Shown here: piece by piece, positions 8,973-18,834 of the stretch
Numbering within the stretch: the stretch's first letter is position 1
How the letters are laid out: the number at the start of each line of letters is the position of its first letter
Source of the DNA: Candidatus Latescibacterota bacterium
Lineage (GTDB): Bacteria > Krumholzibacteriota > Krumholzibacteriia > WVZY01
Length of the DNA: 64,000 nt
Direction: 5' to 3'
Assembly: GCA_011772205.1 (NCBI GenBank)
Contig: WVZY01000008.1
Coordinates: forward strand, 62,001-126,000
Position numbers and translations under genes: made by a program
Notes under the pieces: generated by a model
The model's database searches: none
Seen by the model: the letters and a program-made list of their open reading frames with translations, nothing else
Told to the model about the DNA's origin: nothing

Positions 8973-9953
8973 TCACTCGCTCAGCCACCCGGCCGCTTCT
9001 TTCGCGAAATACGTCAGAATGATGTCGGCTCCGGCGCGCTTGATGGACGTGAGCATCTCGAGCGCCACTCTCTTCTCATCCACCCAGCCGAGCTGCCCCG
9101 CTGCTTTCACGAGCGAGTACTCGCCGCTCACATTGTACGCTGCTACTGGAAGATCGATCTCCTGTCTGACGCGAGCGATGATGTCGAGATAGGGCATGGC
9201 GGGTTTCACCATGATGATATCGGCGCCTTCGGCCACATCCAGCTCCACCTCGAACAATGCTTCGCGGGCATTCGCCGGATCCATTTGATAAGAACGCCTG
9301 TCGCCGAACTGCGGCGTCGATTCGGCCGCATCACGGAAAGGACCGTAAAAAGCGGATGCATACTTCGCCGCGTAGCTCATGATCGGAATGTTGGCGTAGT
9401 TGTTTTCATCGAGCGCGTCACGAATGGCGCCCACCATGCCGTCTATCATGCCGGATGGTGCAACCATATCGACTCCGGCTTTCGCATGTGTGACGACCTG
9501 TCTGCCGAGCATTTCAAGAGTTGCGTCGTTGTCCAGCTCTCCGTTTACGATAGCCCCACAATGCCCGTGATCGGTATACTCGCAAAAGCACACATCCGTG
9601 ATGACGTACATTTCCGGCACTGCATCTTTGATTGCTCTTACCGAACGCTGGATGATTCCCTCGTCGCTGGTGGCATCGCTCCCCATTGGGTCTTTTTTGG
9701 CGGGAATACCGAACAGAATGATCGCCGGGATGCCCAGCGTATTCACTTCTCTCACTTCATCTACGAGCAAATCGGTGGACAGCTGACACACTCCTGGCAT
9801 TGAATTGACCGGATTTTTTACGCCTTTACCTTCGGTCACAAACAATGGATATACCATATCGTTTATAGATAGGGCGGTTTCACGAACCATCCGTCGGATG
9901 TTTTCGTTTTGGCGGAGTCTTCTCGGTCGAAAATAAGGATTAAACATCTTCAT
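8973..9953 (-). CDS. hemB: delta-aminolevulinic acid dehydratase (porphobilinogen synthase)
   Basis: Condenses two molecules of 5-aminolevulinate to porphobilinogen. The 326-residue protein has the Schiff-base lysine segment [13 protein letters not shown] and a cysteine-rich metal site, [14 protein letters not shown]. The three Cys there mark the zinc-dependent class, rather than the magnesium-dependent class in which they are replaced by Asp/Ala. It lies 27 bases after hemY and is followed by hemL. All features are standard for the family. Confidence 0.97.
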   Translation of the reverse strand: MKMFNPYFRPRRLRQNENIRRMVRETALSINDMVYPLFVTEGKGVKNPVNSMPGVCQLSTDLLVDEVREVNTLGIPAIILFGIPAKKDPMGSDATSDEGIIQRSVRAIKDAVPEMYVITDVCFCEYTDHGHCGAIVNGELDNDATLEMLGRQVVTHAKAGVDMVAPSGMIDGMVGAIRDALDENNYANIPIMSYAAKYASAFYGPFRDAAESTPQFGDRRSYQMDPANAREALFEVELDVAEGADIIMVKPAMPYLDIIARVRQEIDLPVAAYNVSGEYSLVKAAGQLGWVDEKRVALEMLTSIKRAGADIILTYFAKEAAGWLSE

Positions 9954-9980
9954 CCTTCCTCATGATACGCTTTTGAAGAA

Positions 9981-11378
9981 TTATGGCTGTGTGTCTCGGG
10001 TGCCGTCACCCATTCTCTCGGTAATCTTCTGAACGGTCTCGTGGGCGCACAGTACGCTGTCGCCAATGCCTATGCCGCGCCGGAAATTACCGGCGAAAAA
10101 CAAACCGTGAAATTCATTTTCGAGGTTATCGAACATGGCCTGATACTCCAGATATCCCATCGTGTATTGCGGGATCGCCCTCGGCCAACGCTTGATTCGA
10201 ACGAATATGGGCTGGCCGCGAAGACCAACCAGATCATTCAAGTCATTATATACGATTTCCCCCAAACGTTCGTCATCGAGTTCAGCATTTTGGGGTTGCC
10301 TTGCGCCCCCGACAAAGGTCGTAAAGGCCGCGAATCCTTCGGGTGCCCGGTCGGGAAAGATGGATGAACTCCAAATACTGCCCAGAATCTCCCGATTCTC
10401 CACTTTCGGGATCAAGAACCCAAAGCCGTCGAGCTCTCTCGCGATGTCTTCCTCTCGGAACGCCATAAAAACCACGGCGACGGGGGGATAGTTGATTTCG
10501 CTGATCCGCCGGGCTTCTTCAGGAGCCAGATCTTTGAGAATGCTGGACATAGCATCCGTCGGGACGGAGAGGACTACTGCTTCGAACTGCCTCTGCTCAG
10601 CTTTTCCGTCGATGTCCAGCTCGACCGAGAATAATCCCTCTTCGCGTATCTGCTTCACCTCGGCATTCAAAAACACCCTATCTCCCAAGCGCTCGGCCAG
10701 AGCGTTCGTGAACGCATCCATTCCACTCTTGAACGAAAACAGCCTCGCCCGATCTTTGCTCACCTCTCCTCTTTTCTTGCGCTCGCGGGCGCCTTTGATG
10801 GCTCCCTTGATCAGGCTTCCGTGCTTCTGTTCGAGGGCGTACAGCTTCGGGAACGCCGCCGGCGCGCTGAGAGATTCCGGATCGCCAGCGTAAACACCTG
10901 CAACAAAGGGATTTATGGCATAATCGAGAAACTCATCGCCCAAACGACGGCGGACAAAATCAGCCAGTGAGAGGTCTCTTTGATTGGTCGGTTTGATGAA
11001 CGGTTCTCTCAACAGCCGGAGCTTGGCTCGAGTGGAGAACAGCCCGGATTTGAGGAATTTTATGGGCGACATGGGAAGCGCGCATAGCTGCCCACCCTTG
11101 ACGATATATCGGTTATTCGATATCGCGTTTCCATAGACCTTATCTCCTTCGATGCCCAGCTCTCGGATCAGATCTCTCAGAACGTTTGATGTCTCGAGCG
11201 CGCTGTTGGGCCCCAGGTCGATCAAGAAGCCGTTCTGCCTCTCGGTAATGATGGTGCCACCCACACGGGACGCCCTCTCGAATACCGAAACATCGAAGCC
11301 GCTCTTAACGAGCCAATAGGCGGTGCTCAATCCTGAAATTCCTGCACCGATGACGGCTATGCGTTTGCCATTTGCCAT
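9981..11378 (-). CDS. hemY: protoporphyrinogen oxidase, FAD-dependent (HemY type)
   Basis: FAD enzyme that oxidises protoporphyrinogen IX to protoporphyrin IX. The FAD-binding motif is RIAVIGAGISGLSTAYWL at the very N-terminus, and the C-terminal FAD motif is LFFAGNFRRGIGIGDSV. I placed the start at the Met of MANGKRIAVIG because AAGGTGG precedes it by about eight bases. The frame stays open upstream to 11423, but those residues are basic and unlike the family. The length is then 465 residues. The HemY class normally uses oxygen as acceptor, which contrasts with the oxygen-independent HemN encoded two genes upstream. Some databases list this family as hemG. Confidence 0.93.
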   Translation of the reverse strand: MANGKRIAVIGAGISGLSTAYWLVKSGFDVSVFERASRVGGTIITERQNGFLIDLGPNSALETSNVLRDLIRELGIEGDKVYGNAISNNRYIVKGGQLCALPMSPIKFLKSGLFSTRAKLRLLREPFIKPTNQRDLSLADFVRRRLGDEFLDYAINPFVAGVYAGDPESLSAPAAFPKLYALEQKHGSLIKGAIKGARERKKRGEVSKDRARLFSFKSGMDAFTNALAERLGDRVFLNAEVKQIREEGLFSVELDIDGKAEQRQFEAVVLSVPTDAMSSILKDLAPEEARRISEINYPPVAVVFMAFREEDIARELDGFGFLIPKVENREILGSIWSSSIFPDRAPEGFAAFTTFVGGARQPQNAELDDERLGEIVYNDLNDLVGLRGQPIFVRIKRWPRAIPQYTMGYLEYQAMFDNLENEFHGLFFAGNFRRGIGIGDSVLCAHETVQKITERMGDGTRDTQP

Positions 11379-11477
11379 GCGTTGCCACCTTATGAATTTT
11401 TTTCGGCGCAGAGTCCGATCCATGTATGATCATTTGTATTCACATTCGAAGATTTCCGCATGTTCATGAGATGCAGC

Positions 11478-12455
11478 TCAATTCGACCATTTTTCGATAA
11501 CAATCTGCTTCAATGCATCGATGAACAGCGCATCCGTATTGAGCGCGCCGATACGCCGAAAGGTTTTGATCCCTTTGTTCAGTGCTCGATCTTTGAAGAA
11601 CATTCCGATTTCATAAACCGTCTCCGAATTGTCCGCCACGAAGCCTAGCGGGTAGACGAGCAGATGCTTGACGCCTTTTTCCGCTAGTTCGTCGATCTTA
11701 GCTGACGTAGCCGGTTCCAGCCATTTCACAGGTCCCAATTTGCTTTGATACGACAGATGCAATCCCACGCTATTGGGCAACAGGCTTTTGATCGCTTCCA
11801 CGGATCTTTCGACCTCATCCCTATAGGGATCCCCTTTTTTGATCAACCGGAGCGGAATGCTGTGAGCGCTCAGAAGGAGTTCGACAGGTTCCTCGTTTGA
11901 TACAGTGTCTTCACGCAGAGCTCGTTTTATCTGTTCGACCATGGCTTTTACGAAGGCCGGGTGATCCCCATAACGGTCGATGATAATCAGGTTTTCCCCG
12001 TCAAAATCCTTGCTTCGATTGAGATATTCGATGTGTTTGACGAGCGATCCGGTTGTTGATTTGGAATAAAATGGAAACAGAGTGACGACGACCAGCCTTT
12101 TAAAGCCATTGGCGACGATCTCACGCCATACATCGTCGATCAATGGATGCCAGTAGCGCATCGCCGGAAAAACCCTGAACTCATCCACACCCGTTGCATT
12201 CAGGCTTTCTTCCAGAAGTGCCGCCTGCTTTTGAGTAATTGCCGTTAAAGGCGTTTTTCCTCCGATTTTCTCATAGATCGCCTTGCTCTCCGGCTCGCGC
12301 TTCTTCGCCAGCCAGCGTGCGAACCGCTCGCGAATGATGCTCGGCATGGGAATATCAATGATATCCGGATCTCTGAAAAAATTGGAGAGATAAGGTCTAA
12401 CGGCGTCCAGTGAGTCGGGGCCACCTATGTTGGAAATCATCAATGCTGTCGCCAT
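11478..12455 (-). CDS. hemH: ferrochelatase
   Basis: Inserts Fe2+ into protoporphyrin IX (or coproporphyrin III in the alternative pathway) to complete heme. The 325-residue protein shows ISNIGGPDSLDAVRPYL at the N-terminus, the catalytic His segment LLLSAHSIPLRLIKKGDPY, and a C-terminal FVADNSETVYEI, all typical. With hemN and hemY in the same operon and no hemQ visible, the protoporphyrin-dependent route is the likely one. It lies 40 bases after hemN and 99 bases before hemY. Confidence 0.95.
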   Translation of the reverse strand: MATALMISNIGGPDSLDAVRPYLSNFFRDPDIIDIPMPSIIRERFARWLAKKREPESKAIYEKIGGKTPLTAITQKQAALLEESLNATGVDEFRVFPAMRYWHPLIDDVWREIVANGFKRLVVVTLFPFYSKSTTGSLVKHIEYLNRSKDFDGENLIIIDRYGDHPAFVKAMVEQIKRALREDTVSNEEPVELLLSAHSIPLRLIKKGDPYRDEVERSVEAIKSLLPNSVGLHLSYQSKLGPVKWLEPATSAKIDELAEKGVKHLLVYPLGFVADNSETVYEIGMFFKDRALNKGIKTFRRIGALNTDALFIDALKQIVIEKWSN

Positions 12456-12495
12456 TTGTTACCAAAGCCAATCTGTTATTTATTATGCAGTCACT

Positions 12496-13887
12496 TCAAA
12501 CGGTTTTAGAATACTGAGGGCCCTCGCTCGCTTCATCCTCCAGGTACGCATCGAAGTTCATGGCAATGTTTCGAATCAGCAGGCGACCTTGATCGGTTAC
12601 GAGAATGGTGCCATTTTCGAGAATGACAAGATCATCATTTCGAAAGGGCTTGAGACTCTCGAGTGCATTTTCGAAATAGGAATCGAAGTCTATATTATAT
12701 TTTTTCTCTATGCGCGCCTTCACGAGCCTGAAATTGCACATCAATTCCATGATGACCTCTCGCCGCAGCCGGTCATCCCCCGACAGCTCATAGCCCCGCA
12801 TGATGGGTAGCTGTCCTTCATCCAGCTTCTGGTAATATTCTTTGAGTTTCTTGTAATTCTGGACGTACAGCTTCGGAAGAAGACTGATGCTGGACATTCC
12901 CAAGGCGAACAGATCCAATCCTGCATTCGTCGAATATCCCTGGAAATTGCGGTACAAGGTACCTTCCCTCATCGCAACGGTCAACTCATCATCTGGTTTG
13001 GCGAAATGGTCCATACCAATATAGACGTATCCGTTATCCGTCAATCTCTCTATGCTCAGCTTGAGCAGCTGCAGTTTCACTTCTGGTGAAGGCAATGTCT
13101 CATCTCTGATCAGCTTCTGGTGCTTGATCATCTTCGGGAGGTGGGCGTAATTGAACACGGCCAGCCGATCCGGATCGAACCGGATAATCTTGTCCAGAGT
13201 CACAGAGAATTTTTCGACCGATTGGAACGGCAATCCGTACATCAGGTCTACGTTTACACTTTGAAAACCGAGCTCTCGGGCCCAATCGATCGTTTGCTTG
13301 GTAATGTCTTCTGGTTGAACGCGGTTGACCGATTCCTGAACTTTTGGATCGAAATCCTGAATGCCCATGCTGCAGCGGTTAAAACCGACTTCGCTCAACG
13401 CTGCCATATGATCTCTCGTCAGCCCACGCGGATCGATCTCCACGCCAACCTCGGCTCCATCCGTAAAATCGAACCGGTTGCGGACGGCATTTCCCAGTCG
13501 CCGTATTTGATCGGGAGGAAGATAGCTGGGCGTTCCCCCGCCCCAATGGAGCTGAGCAACCTTGCGGCCCTGGCTGATGAGAGGCCTAATGAGTTCGATT
13601 TCTTTTATCAAATACTCGACATATTCCTCGATGCGTTCCCTGTGATGGGTAACCAGCATGTTGCAGCCGCAGAAATAACAAAGCGTATCGCAGAAAGGGA
13701 GATGGAAATAAAGCGAGATGTCCTGATCACTCTTCAGGCGGTCGTTATCCTTGATGTGATCCACATATTGTTGCGGACCAATCCCTTCGTGGAAGTAAGG
13801 CGCGGTTGGATAGCTGGTATAGCGCGGCCCAGAGCGGCTGTACTTCTTCAACAGATCTATATTTACGATCAATTTATTTCTTCCCAT
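12496..13887 (-). CDS. hemN: oxygen-independent coproporphyrinogen III oxidase
   Basis: Radical SAM enzyme that decarboxylates coproporphyrinogen III to protoporphyrinogen IX without oxygen. At 463 residues it is full length. The cluster motif reads CDTLCYFCGCN, where the extra Cys after CxxxCxxC is a mark of genuine HemN rather than the HemW-like paralogues. HWGGGTPSYL follows, and the N-terminal segment YSRSGPRYTSYPTAPYFHEG is also HemN-specific. This supports heme synthesis under anoxic conditions. It lies between hemE (26 bases) and hemH (40 bases). Confidence 0.97.
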   Translation of the reverse strand: MGRNKLIVNIDLLKKYSRSGPRYTSYPTAPYFHEGIGPQQYVDHIKDNDRLKSDQDISLYFHLPFCDTLCYFCGCNMLVTHHRERIEEYVEYLIKEIELIRPLISQGRKVAQLHWGGGTPSYLPPDQIRRLGNAVRNRFDFTDGAEVGVEIDPRGLTRDHMAALSEVGFNRCSMGIQDFDPKVQESVNRVQPEDITKQTIDWARELGFQSVNVDLMYGLPFQSVEKFSVTLDKIIRFDPDRLAVFNYAHLPKMIKHQKLIRDETLPSPEVKLQLLKLSIERLTDNGYVYIGMDHFAKPDDELTVAMREGTLYRNFQGYSTNAGLDLFALGMSSISLLPKLYVQNYKKLKEYYQKLDEGQLPIMRGYELSGDDRLRREVIMELMCNFRLVKARIEKKYNIDFDSYFENALESLKPFRNDDLVILENGTILVTDQGRLLIRNIAMNFDAYLEDEASEGPQYSKTV

Positions 13888-13913
13888 TCCATTGCCTTTT
13901 CATGAATGAGCGA

Positions 13914-14975
13914 TTATGTAATGTCGCTGCTCGAATGTAATCTCTCGCTTTGAGAGCGGACTTCGTCTACGAGAAATTGGACGTTTTCCACAGGCACATC
14001 CGGCAGGATGCCGTGTCCAAGATTGAACACATGACCGCTCTCACCTTTGAACACTTGCAAAATGTTACTTACTTCCCGCTGAATGACCCCCCCGCCGCCG
14101 TAAAGCACGGTTGGATCCAAATTGCCCTGAAGAGCAGCAACCTTGCCGGCAAGAGCTTTTGCTTCCGCGATATCCGTCATCCAATCCACTCCCAGTACGT
14201 CCGCCCCACTATCGGCCAACACTTTGATGAATTCGATGCCGCCCTTGCTGAACAACGTAATCGGCACTCCGAGCGGTTTCAGCGCTGCGACGATTTTTCT
14301 CATGTAACTTGCGGAGAATTGACTGAAGAGATGAACGGGTAAAATCCCTCCCCACGTATCGAAGATCTGGAGCGCCTGCGCACCCGCATTCACCTGCATC
14401 GTGAGGTAGCGGATGACGGCTTCTGTCAGCATATTCAACAGGCGTGTGAGCCGATCGGGCTCGCTATACAGCAGCGTTTTGATATGTTTGAAATTACGCG
14501 TCGGCTTCCCCTCGACCATGTAGGTAGCCAGGGTAAAGGGTGATCCGCTGAATCCAATGAGCGGTACCGTTCCCGACAGCTCGGCGCTGATTAACTTGAC
14601 TGCTTCGCCAACATACTCGAGCTTTTGCTCGAGGCTCTCCGTGCTGAGGATCTCAAAATCTTTGTCTTCGAGAATTTGCGGCGACAGTTTCGGGCCGTGA
14701 TCTTCCATGAATTCCAGTTGCTGTCCCATCGCCTCGGGAATCACCAGAATATCCGAAAAGAGAATGGCCGCATCGAATTCAAAACGGCGTATGGGCTGCA
14801 AGGTGACTTCCATGGCCAGTTCCGGCGTTTTACAAACGGTGATGAAGTCATATTTTTCACGCACGCTCCGGTACTCGGGCAAATACCGCCCGGCCTGACG
14901 CATGATCCAAATAGGAGTTCGCCGCACAGGCCTCTTGTAGATCGCATCGATATATAATTGATTTTGATCCGTCAT
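13914..14975 (-). CDS. hemE: uroporphyrinogen decarboxylase
   Basis: Decarboxylates uroporphyrinogen III to coproporphyrinogen III, a cofactor-free reaction. The 353-residue protein has the family's N-terminal signature RRTPIWIMRQAGRYLPEYR, whose Arg residues bind the substrate carboxylates, then GFSGSPFTLATYMVEG and FNLGHGILPDVP near the C-terminus. GGAGGA lies upstream of the ATG. Its position after hemD commits the branch-point intermediate to heme rather than to siroheme. Confidence 0.97.
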   Translation of the reverse strand: MTDQNQLYIDAIYKRPVRRTPIWIMRQAGRYLPEYRSVREKYDFITVCKTPELAMEVTLQPIRRFEFDAAILFSDILVIPEAMGQQLEFMEDHGPKLSPQILEDKDFEILSTESLEQKLEYVGEAVKLISAELSGTVPLIGFSGSPFTLATYMVEGKPTRNFKHIKTLLYSEPDRLTRLLNMLTEAVIRYLTMQVNAGAQALQIFDTWGGILPVHLFSQFSASYMRKIVAALKPLGVPITLFSKGGIEFIKVLADSGADVLGVDWMTDIAEAKALAGKVAALQGNLDPTVLYGGGGVIQREVSNILQVFKGESGHVFNLGHGILPDVPVENVQFLVDEVRSQSERLHSSSDIT

Positions 14976-14993
14976 GGCGGCTCGGTTCCTCCA

Positions 14994-15764
14994 TCAATTT
15001 CTATTCGAGTAAAACGCAGCCAGCGCCTCAACGAAATCCTCTACAAGGCTTCTATCAGGTACGACATCCACGTTAAGATTCAGCTTCGCAATCGCTTTTG
15101 ATGTCGTCGGTCCGATAGCAGCGATAGTGACGGCGCTTTTCTTGATGTCTTCCACGATCGGCTCGCCAACTATTTCGATAAAATAATTGAACGCCGACGG
15201 GCTGAAAAACGTCAAACAATCGATCTCATCGTTTTTTATTTGCATACGCATACTCTCCGCGTCCACCGAGCGGTTCGCTACAGTATGGTAGACCACCAAT
15301 TTGTCCACACGGGCGCCGAGTTCGATCAGGCCCTCGGGCAATCTCCTGTAGGCGATGTTCGAGGTGGGCAGCAAGAACCGCGCACCCCTCAGCTCAAGAG
15401 CAGAGAACGCGTTCAGCAATCCACTAGCTGTGTGTTCATCGGGCACCAGGTCCGCTTTTCTGCCGCGCTTCTCGAGCGCTTCGGCGGTTCTCTTTCCGAC
15501 GGCTGCTACTTTGAAGGATTCGCCGGACAGGTTGAGCTCGTTCAATCGATCGAAAAAGTAATTCACTCCGTTCACACTCGTAAAAACGACCCAATCATAT
15601 GAACGCAAGCCCGATAACGCCGCATCGCAGGCCTGCCAGTCATCCGGTTCGCGAATCTCGATCGTTGGGAAAAAGATAGCTTTGCCTCCCAGCTCTTTGA
15701 TTCTCCGAGCCAAACTCTCTGCCTGGCTTTTATCCCTGGTAATGACAATCCTGCGGTTTCTCAT
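14994..15764 (-). CDS. hemD: uroporphyrinogen-III synthase
   Basis: Cyclises hydroxymethylbilane with inversion of ring D. The family is weakly conserved. The two-domain pattern is visible: IVITRDKSQAESLARRIKE at the N-terminus, DWVVFTSVNGVNYFF in the first domain, and DCLTFFSPSAFNYFIEI plus TIAAIGPTTSKAI in the second. I placed the start at MRNRRIVITRDK, five bases after the hemC stop. The frame is open upstream into hemC, but those residues are not family-like. The length of 256 residues is usual. Confidence 0.93.
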   Translation of the reverse strand: MRNRRIVITRDKSQAESLARRIKELGGKAIFFPTIEIREPDDWQACDAALSGLRSYDWVVFTSVNGVNYFFDRLNELNLSGESFKVAAVGKRTAEALEKRGRKADLVPDEHTASGLLNAFSALELRGARFLLPTSNIAYRRLPEGLIELGARVDKLVVYHTVANRSVDAESMRMQIKNDEIDCLTFFSPSAFNYFIEIVGEPIVEDIKKSAVTIAAIGPTTSKAIAKLNLNVDVVPDRSLVEDFVEALAAFYSNRN

Positions 15765-15769
15765 TTCGG

Positions 15770-16711
15770 TTACTCTTTCCGATACTGTCCAAGGAGCTCG
15801 AGAGCGCCACAAGCGATGAACTTCTCGGCCAGCTCTATTCCGGTCCTTTCGACGGCATCCTCATCTCCTTGATGACGCTCGATAAACGAAGTTCGACCAT
15901 CTTCGCTGCCCACAAAACCGATGATGACAATCGAATGACTTTCCACCTTTGCACGAGCACCGACCGGGAATTGACACCCGCTGTCCAGCCGATGCAAGAA
16001 TGCGCGTTCTGCAAGCACGGCTCTATGGGTCGCTGCGTGATCCAGACGTTCGACGATCTCTTTCGTTTGTTCATCGCCCTCCCTGATTTGAACGCCTATC
16101 GCTCCCTGTCCAACGCCGGGTATCATCTCCTCCGTGCTAAACGTATAATAGGAAACCTGATCCAATCCGAGACGCACCAGCGCCGCTTTGGCTATTACGA
16201 TCGCATCCAAATTCTCATTGCGGAGCTTGCGAAGCCGCGTATCGATGTTGCCGCGCAGGTCCTTTATTTCGAGATCGGGACGACGAGCCAGTAATTGAGA
16301 ACGCCTCCGAATGCTGCCCGTCGCCACCGCCGCTCCGTGACAAAGCTCCAGCAACGACCTCCCATCCTCTGTTACCAACACATCTTCCACGGGCCCCCTG
16401 GGCGGCACGGATCCGAGCGCCAGCCCTTCAGTCATCTTCGAGGGCAGATCTTTCAGACTGTGCACGGCAATGTCCACTGTCCGGTCGAGCAACGCTACCT
16501 CGATAGCCTTGGTGAACACACCCAGACCGCCAATGCTCGCCAGAGAAGAGCTTTGATCGCGGTCGCCTTCTGTTTTTACGATTACTTGTTCGAAGCTGAT
16601 ATCCGGAAAATTCCGTTTCAATTCGGCTTCTACAAATCCGGCCTGCCAAAGTGCAAGTTGGCTGCCGCGCGTTCCAATCCGAATTCGCTCCATGGCTCCC
16701 CGATCGATCAT
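15770..16711 (-). CDS. hemC: hydroxymethylbilane synthase (porphobilinogen deaminase)
   Basis: Polymerises four porphobilinogen units to hydroxymethylbilane. The 313-residue protein shows IRIGTRGSQLALWQ, HSLKDLPS, RGNIDTRLRKL and the dipyrromethane cofactor Cys in FLHRLDSGCQFPVGA. Its ATG overlaps the hemA stop codon by four bases (ATGA), which indicates translational coupling. A second in-frame Met six codons downstream is also possible as the start. Confidence 0.97.
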   Translation of the reverse strand: MIDRGAMERIRIGTRGSQLALWQAGFVEAELKRNFPDISFEQVIVKTEGDRDQSSSLASIGGLGVFTKAIEVALLDRTVDIAVHSLKDLPSKMTEGLALGSVPPRGPVEDVLVTEDGRSLLELCHGAAVATGSIRRRSQLLARRPDLEIKDLRGNIDTRLRKLRNENLDAIVIAKAALVRLGLDQVSYYTFSTEEMIPGVGQGAIGVQIREGDEQTKEIVERLDHAATHRAVLAERAFLHRLDSGCQFPVGARAKVESHSIVIIGFVGSEDGRTSFIERHQGDEDAVERTGIELAEKFIACGALELLGQYRKE

Positions 16712-17997
16712 TCCTGATCAAGTTCGTATAGATCGCGCATCAATTCGACATTTTGTTGATGGCGTTCTGGATCCGTGGCGGTTTTTTTCAACGTTTTTAT
16801 ATGCTGATGCATCAATTTGTTCATTATGCTCTGCGTGAGGTAGTCGATTTCATCCATGTTATCTTTGGGCAATCGCTTTCTCAATCGATTCATCTCACTG
16901 CGCCGAATATGGTCGAAATATCTTCTCAGGCGGTTGATGGTCGAAGATGTGGAATGCGTCGCGATCCACTTTTCGAACTCAACGACATATCGATCGAGGA
17001 TTTTGAACGACTTTGGCATCTCCTGCTTTCTTTTGTCCAAATTGATTTGTACGATTGCTTGCAAATCGTCGAGATTGTACAAATATATGCCATCAATCTT
17101 GTCTACGTCGGGATCGATGTCTCTCGGAATTGCCAGATCGATCAAGAACATCGGAGCGTACCGGCGCGCTTTGCTGATCTCACTCATGAATTCCGCACTC
17201 AATACATGGTCCGAACTCGAAGTTGCGGAAATCACAATATCCACGCCATTGAAAGCGGATGAGAGCTCATCGAATCCGTAAGCCTTCCCATTGAATCGAC
17301 CAGCCAGCTCCCTCGCTTTTTCGAGAGTCCGATTCACTACAGCGATGCTTCCCGCACCTTTCTCCAAAAAGTGCTGGGCGGCAAGCTCCGCTGTCTCACC
17401 TGCGCCTATTAGGAGAAGATGTCTGTCGTCGAATGTGTTGAAAATCTTTCTGGCAAGTTCAACCCCTGCAAAGCTGATGGAAACAGCACCGTCAGCCAGG
17501 AAGGTGTTCCTTCGTATTTTTTTTTGCGCTTGGAGACCAAAGCTGATAATTTTGTTCAGCAGTGAATCCGTTGTTTTCAGTTCCTTTGCCAGGTTATAAG
17601 CATCCTTGACCTGCCCCGTAATTTGCGGCTCTCCGACGACCTGCGCATCCAAGCTGGATATAACGCTGAAAAGGTGGCGAACTGCATCCAAACCAGTTAA
17701 AACATAAGCGTACTGCTCGTTGGTGAAATAACCGCTCTTCTTATAACCATCCAACCACCGCTGGATTTCTGGAATAACTGTTTCGTACTCTTCCGCGCTT
17801 ATATAAACCTCAGTGCGGTTGCATGTGGAAACAACTAGGCAACCGTCGATTTCGAATGCTTTCGACAGAGAGCGTAGGACGGATTCCTGCTCTTTCGCGT
17901 CCAGCGCCACCTTTTCTCTGATCTCTATTGGCGCGGTTTTGTGCGAAATCCCAATCAGAGCGATTGGTACGGAGTGATCCAGGTTCAACTCGCTCAT
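16708..17997 (-). CDS. hemA: glutamyl-tRNA reductase
   Basis: First committed enzyme of the C5 pathway; it reduces glutamyl-tRNA(Glu) to glutamate-1-semialdehyde with NADPH. The 429-residue protein contains IGISHKTAPIEIREK, the catalytic Cys in VVSTCNRTEVY, GEPQITGQVKDAY, the NADPH loop LLIGAGETAELAAQHF and a C-terminal dimerisation helix. It overlaps the upstream hemX/ccsA-like gene by one base and hemC by four, so the three are tightly coupled. Confidence 0.97.
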   Translation of the reverse strand: MSELNLDHSVPIALIGISHKTAPIEIREKVALDAKEQESVLRSLSKAFEIDGCLVVSTCNRTEVYISAEEYETVIPEIQRWLDGYKKSGYFTNEQYAYVLTGLDAVRHLFSVISSLDAQVVGEPQITGQVKDAYNLAKELKTTDSLLNKIISFGLQAQKKIRRNTFLADGAVSISFAGVELARKIFNTFDDRHLLLIGAGETAELAAQHFLEKGAGSIAVVNRTLEKARELAGRFNGKAYGFDELSSAFNGVDIVISATSSSDHVLSAEFMSEISKARRYAPMFLIDLAIPRDIDPDVDKIDGIYLYNLDDLQAIVQINLDKRKQEMPKSFKILDRYVVEFEKWIATHSTSSTINRLRRYFDHIRRSEMNRLRKRLPKDNMDEIDYLTQSIMNKLMHQHIKTLKKTATDPERHQQNVELMRDLYELDQE

Positions 17998-18821
17998 TAG
18001 TAGAACTTGTGAAATGTTTCAGTCAAAGTAAAGACTATGACTCCACTGGTCATTAAAATCAAAAAACCGGATAGCGAAAGATAAGCCATCCAGCGACCTC
18101 TCCATTTCATGGCACGCGCCAGGGCGTAACTAGTAAAGTATGAGAGCCAGATAATATCCGAAATGATCACTTTGGGATCAGCGAACCAGAATGATCCAAG
18201 AACTCTACTTGCCTGAACATGTCCCATAAATATGCCGACTCCCAGCAAGATAACTCCGATAGCCACAGACCGGATACTCATCGACTCGAGATAGTCCAAA
18301 GGTGGCATTTGGTGATAAATGGCCCCGAACCGCCGCTTTTTCATGTTCTGATGATGGATGATGTACATTAAGGCATAAATCGCGGATAAGGATAACGCTG
18401 TGTATCCCATGACCGTTAGCGAGGCATGTATGGCAAATGTCGGGCTGCTCAGCAGCTCGTTGGTCTCGCGCTCCCAAGTGTGGTTGAACGAAGAGATGAG
18501 CTGAAGCAAAAAGGCAAATGAAAGAATGAACAATCCCGAGGCCTTATTTTTTATCCCCGACTCGATGAGAAGGTAAATGAACAAAATGGAGAATGCCAAA
18601 AAAGAGAGCGCATCGAATGCTGTTGAAAACGGCATCGCTCGCAAGGAAGAGAGGCGAATCGCAATCTCTGCCGCATGAGAGATCAGGAGAGCAATCAAAA
18701 TAGGAAACGTCTTGTTCTCCAGCTCTTTCTTTTTCCCGAAAAAAATGTTGTAATATATATAAACGGCACAAAGATAGAATACCGGTAGAATATAACTAAG
18801 AATTTGGCTCAACTGCTTCAC
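17997..18821 (-). CDS. HemX/CcsA-like cytochrome c assembly family membrane protein
   Basis: A 274-residue polytopic protein with about eight hydrophobic helices, of the cytochrome c assembly (CcsA/CcmC/HemX) superfamily. The tryptophan-rich segment that handles heme in true CcsA (usually WxWDPKE) reads GSFWFADPKV, a weakened form typical of the HemX-like proteins encoded in hem operons. It starts with GTG, with AGGGAG upstream, and is the first gene behind the hem promoter. In Bacillus subtilis, HemX lowers the amount of HemA. A similar role here, or a role in heme delivery, is an inference from position. Confidence 0.85.
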   Translation of the reverse strand: MKQLSQILSYILPVFYLCAVYIYYNIFFGKKKELENKTFPILIALLISHAAEIAIRLSSLRAMPFSTAFDALSFLAFSILFIYLLIESGIKNKASGLFILSFAFLLQLISSFNHTWERETNELLSSPTFAIHASLTVMGYTALSLSAIYALMYIIHHQNMKKRRFGAIYHQMPPLDYLESMSIRSVAIGVILLGVGIFMGHVQASRVLGSFWFADPKVIISDIIWLSYFTSYALARAMKWRGRWMAYLSLSGFLILMTSGVIVFTLTETFHKFY

Positions 18822-18834
18822 AAGTACTCCCTAG

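Noticed and set aside
8958-9803. Long plus-strand open frame opposite hemB
   Set aside because: hemB is certain on the other strand and the translated sequence shows no known motif.
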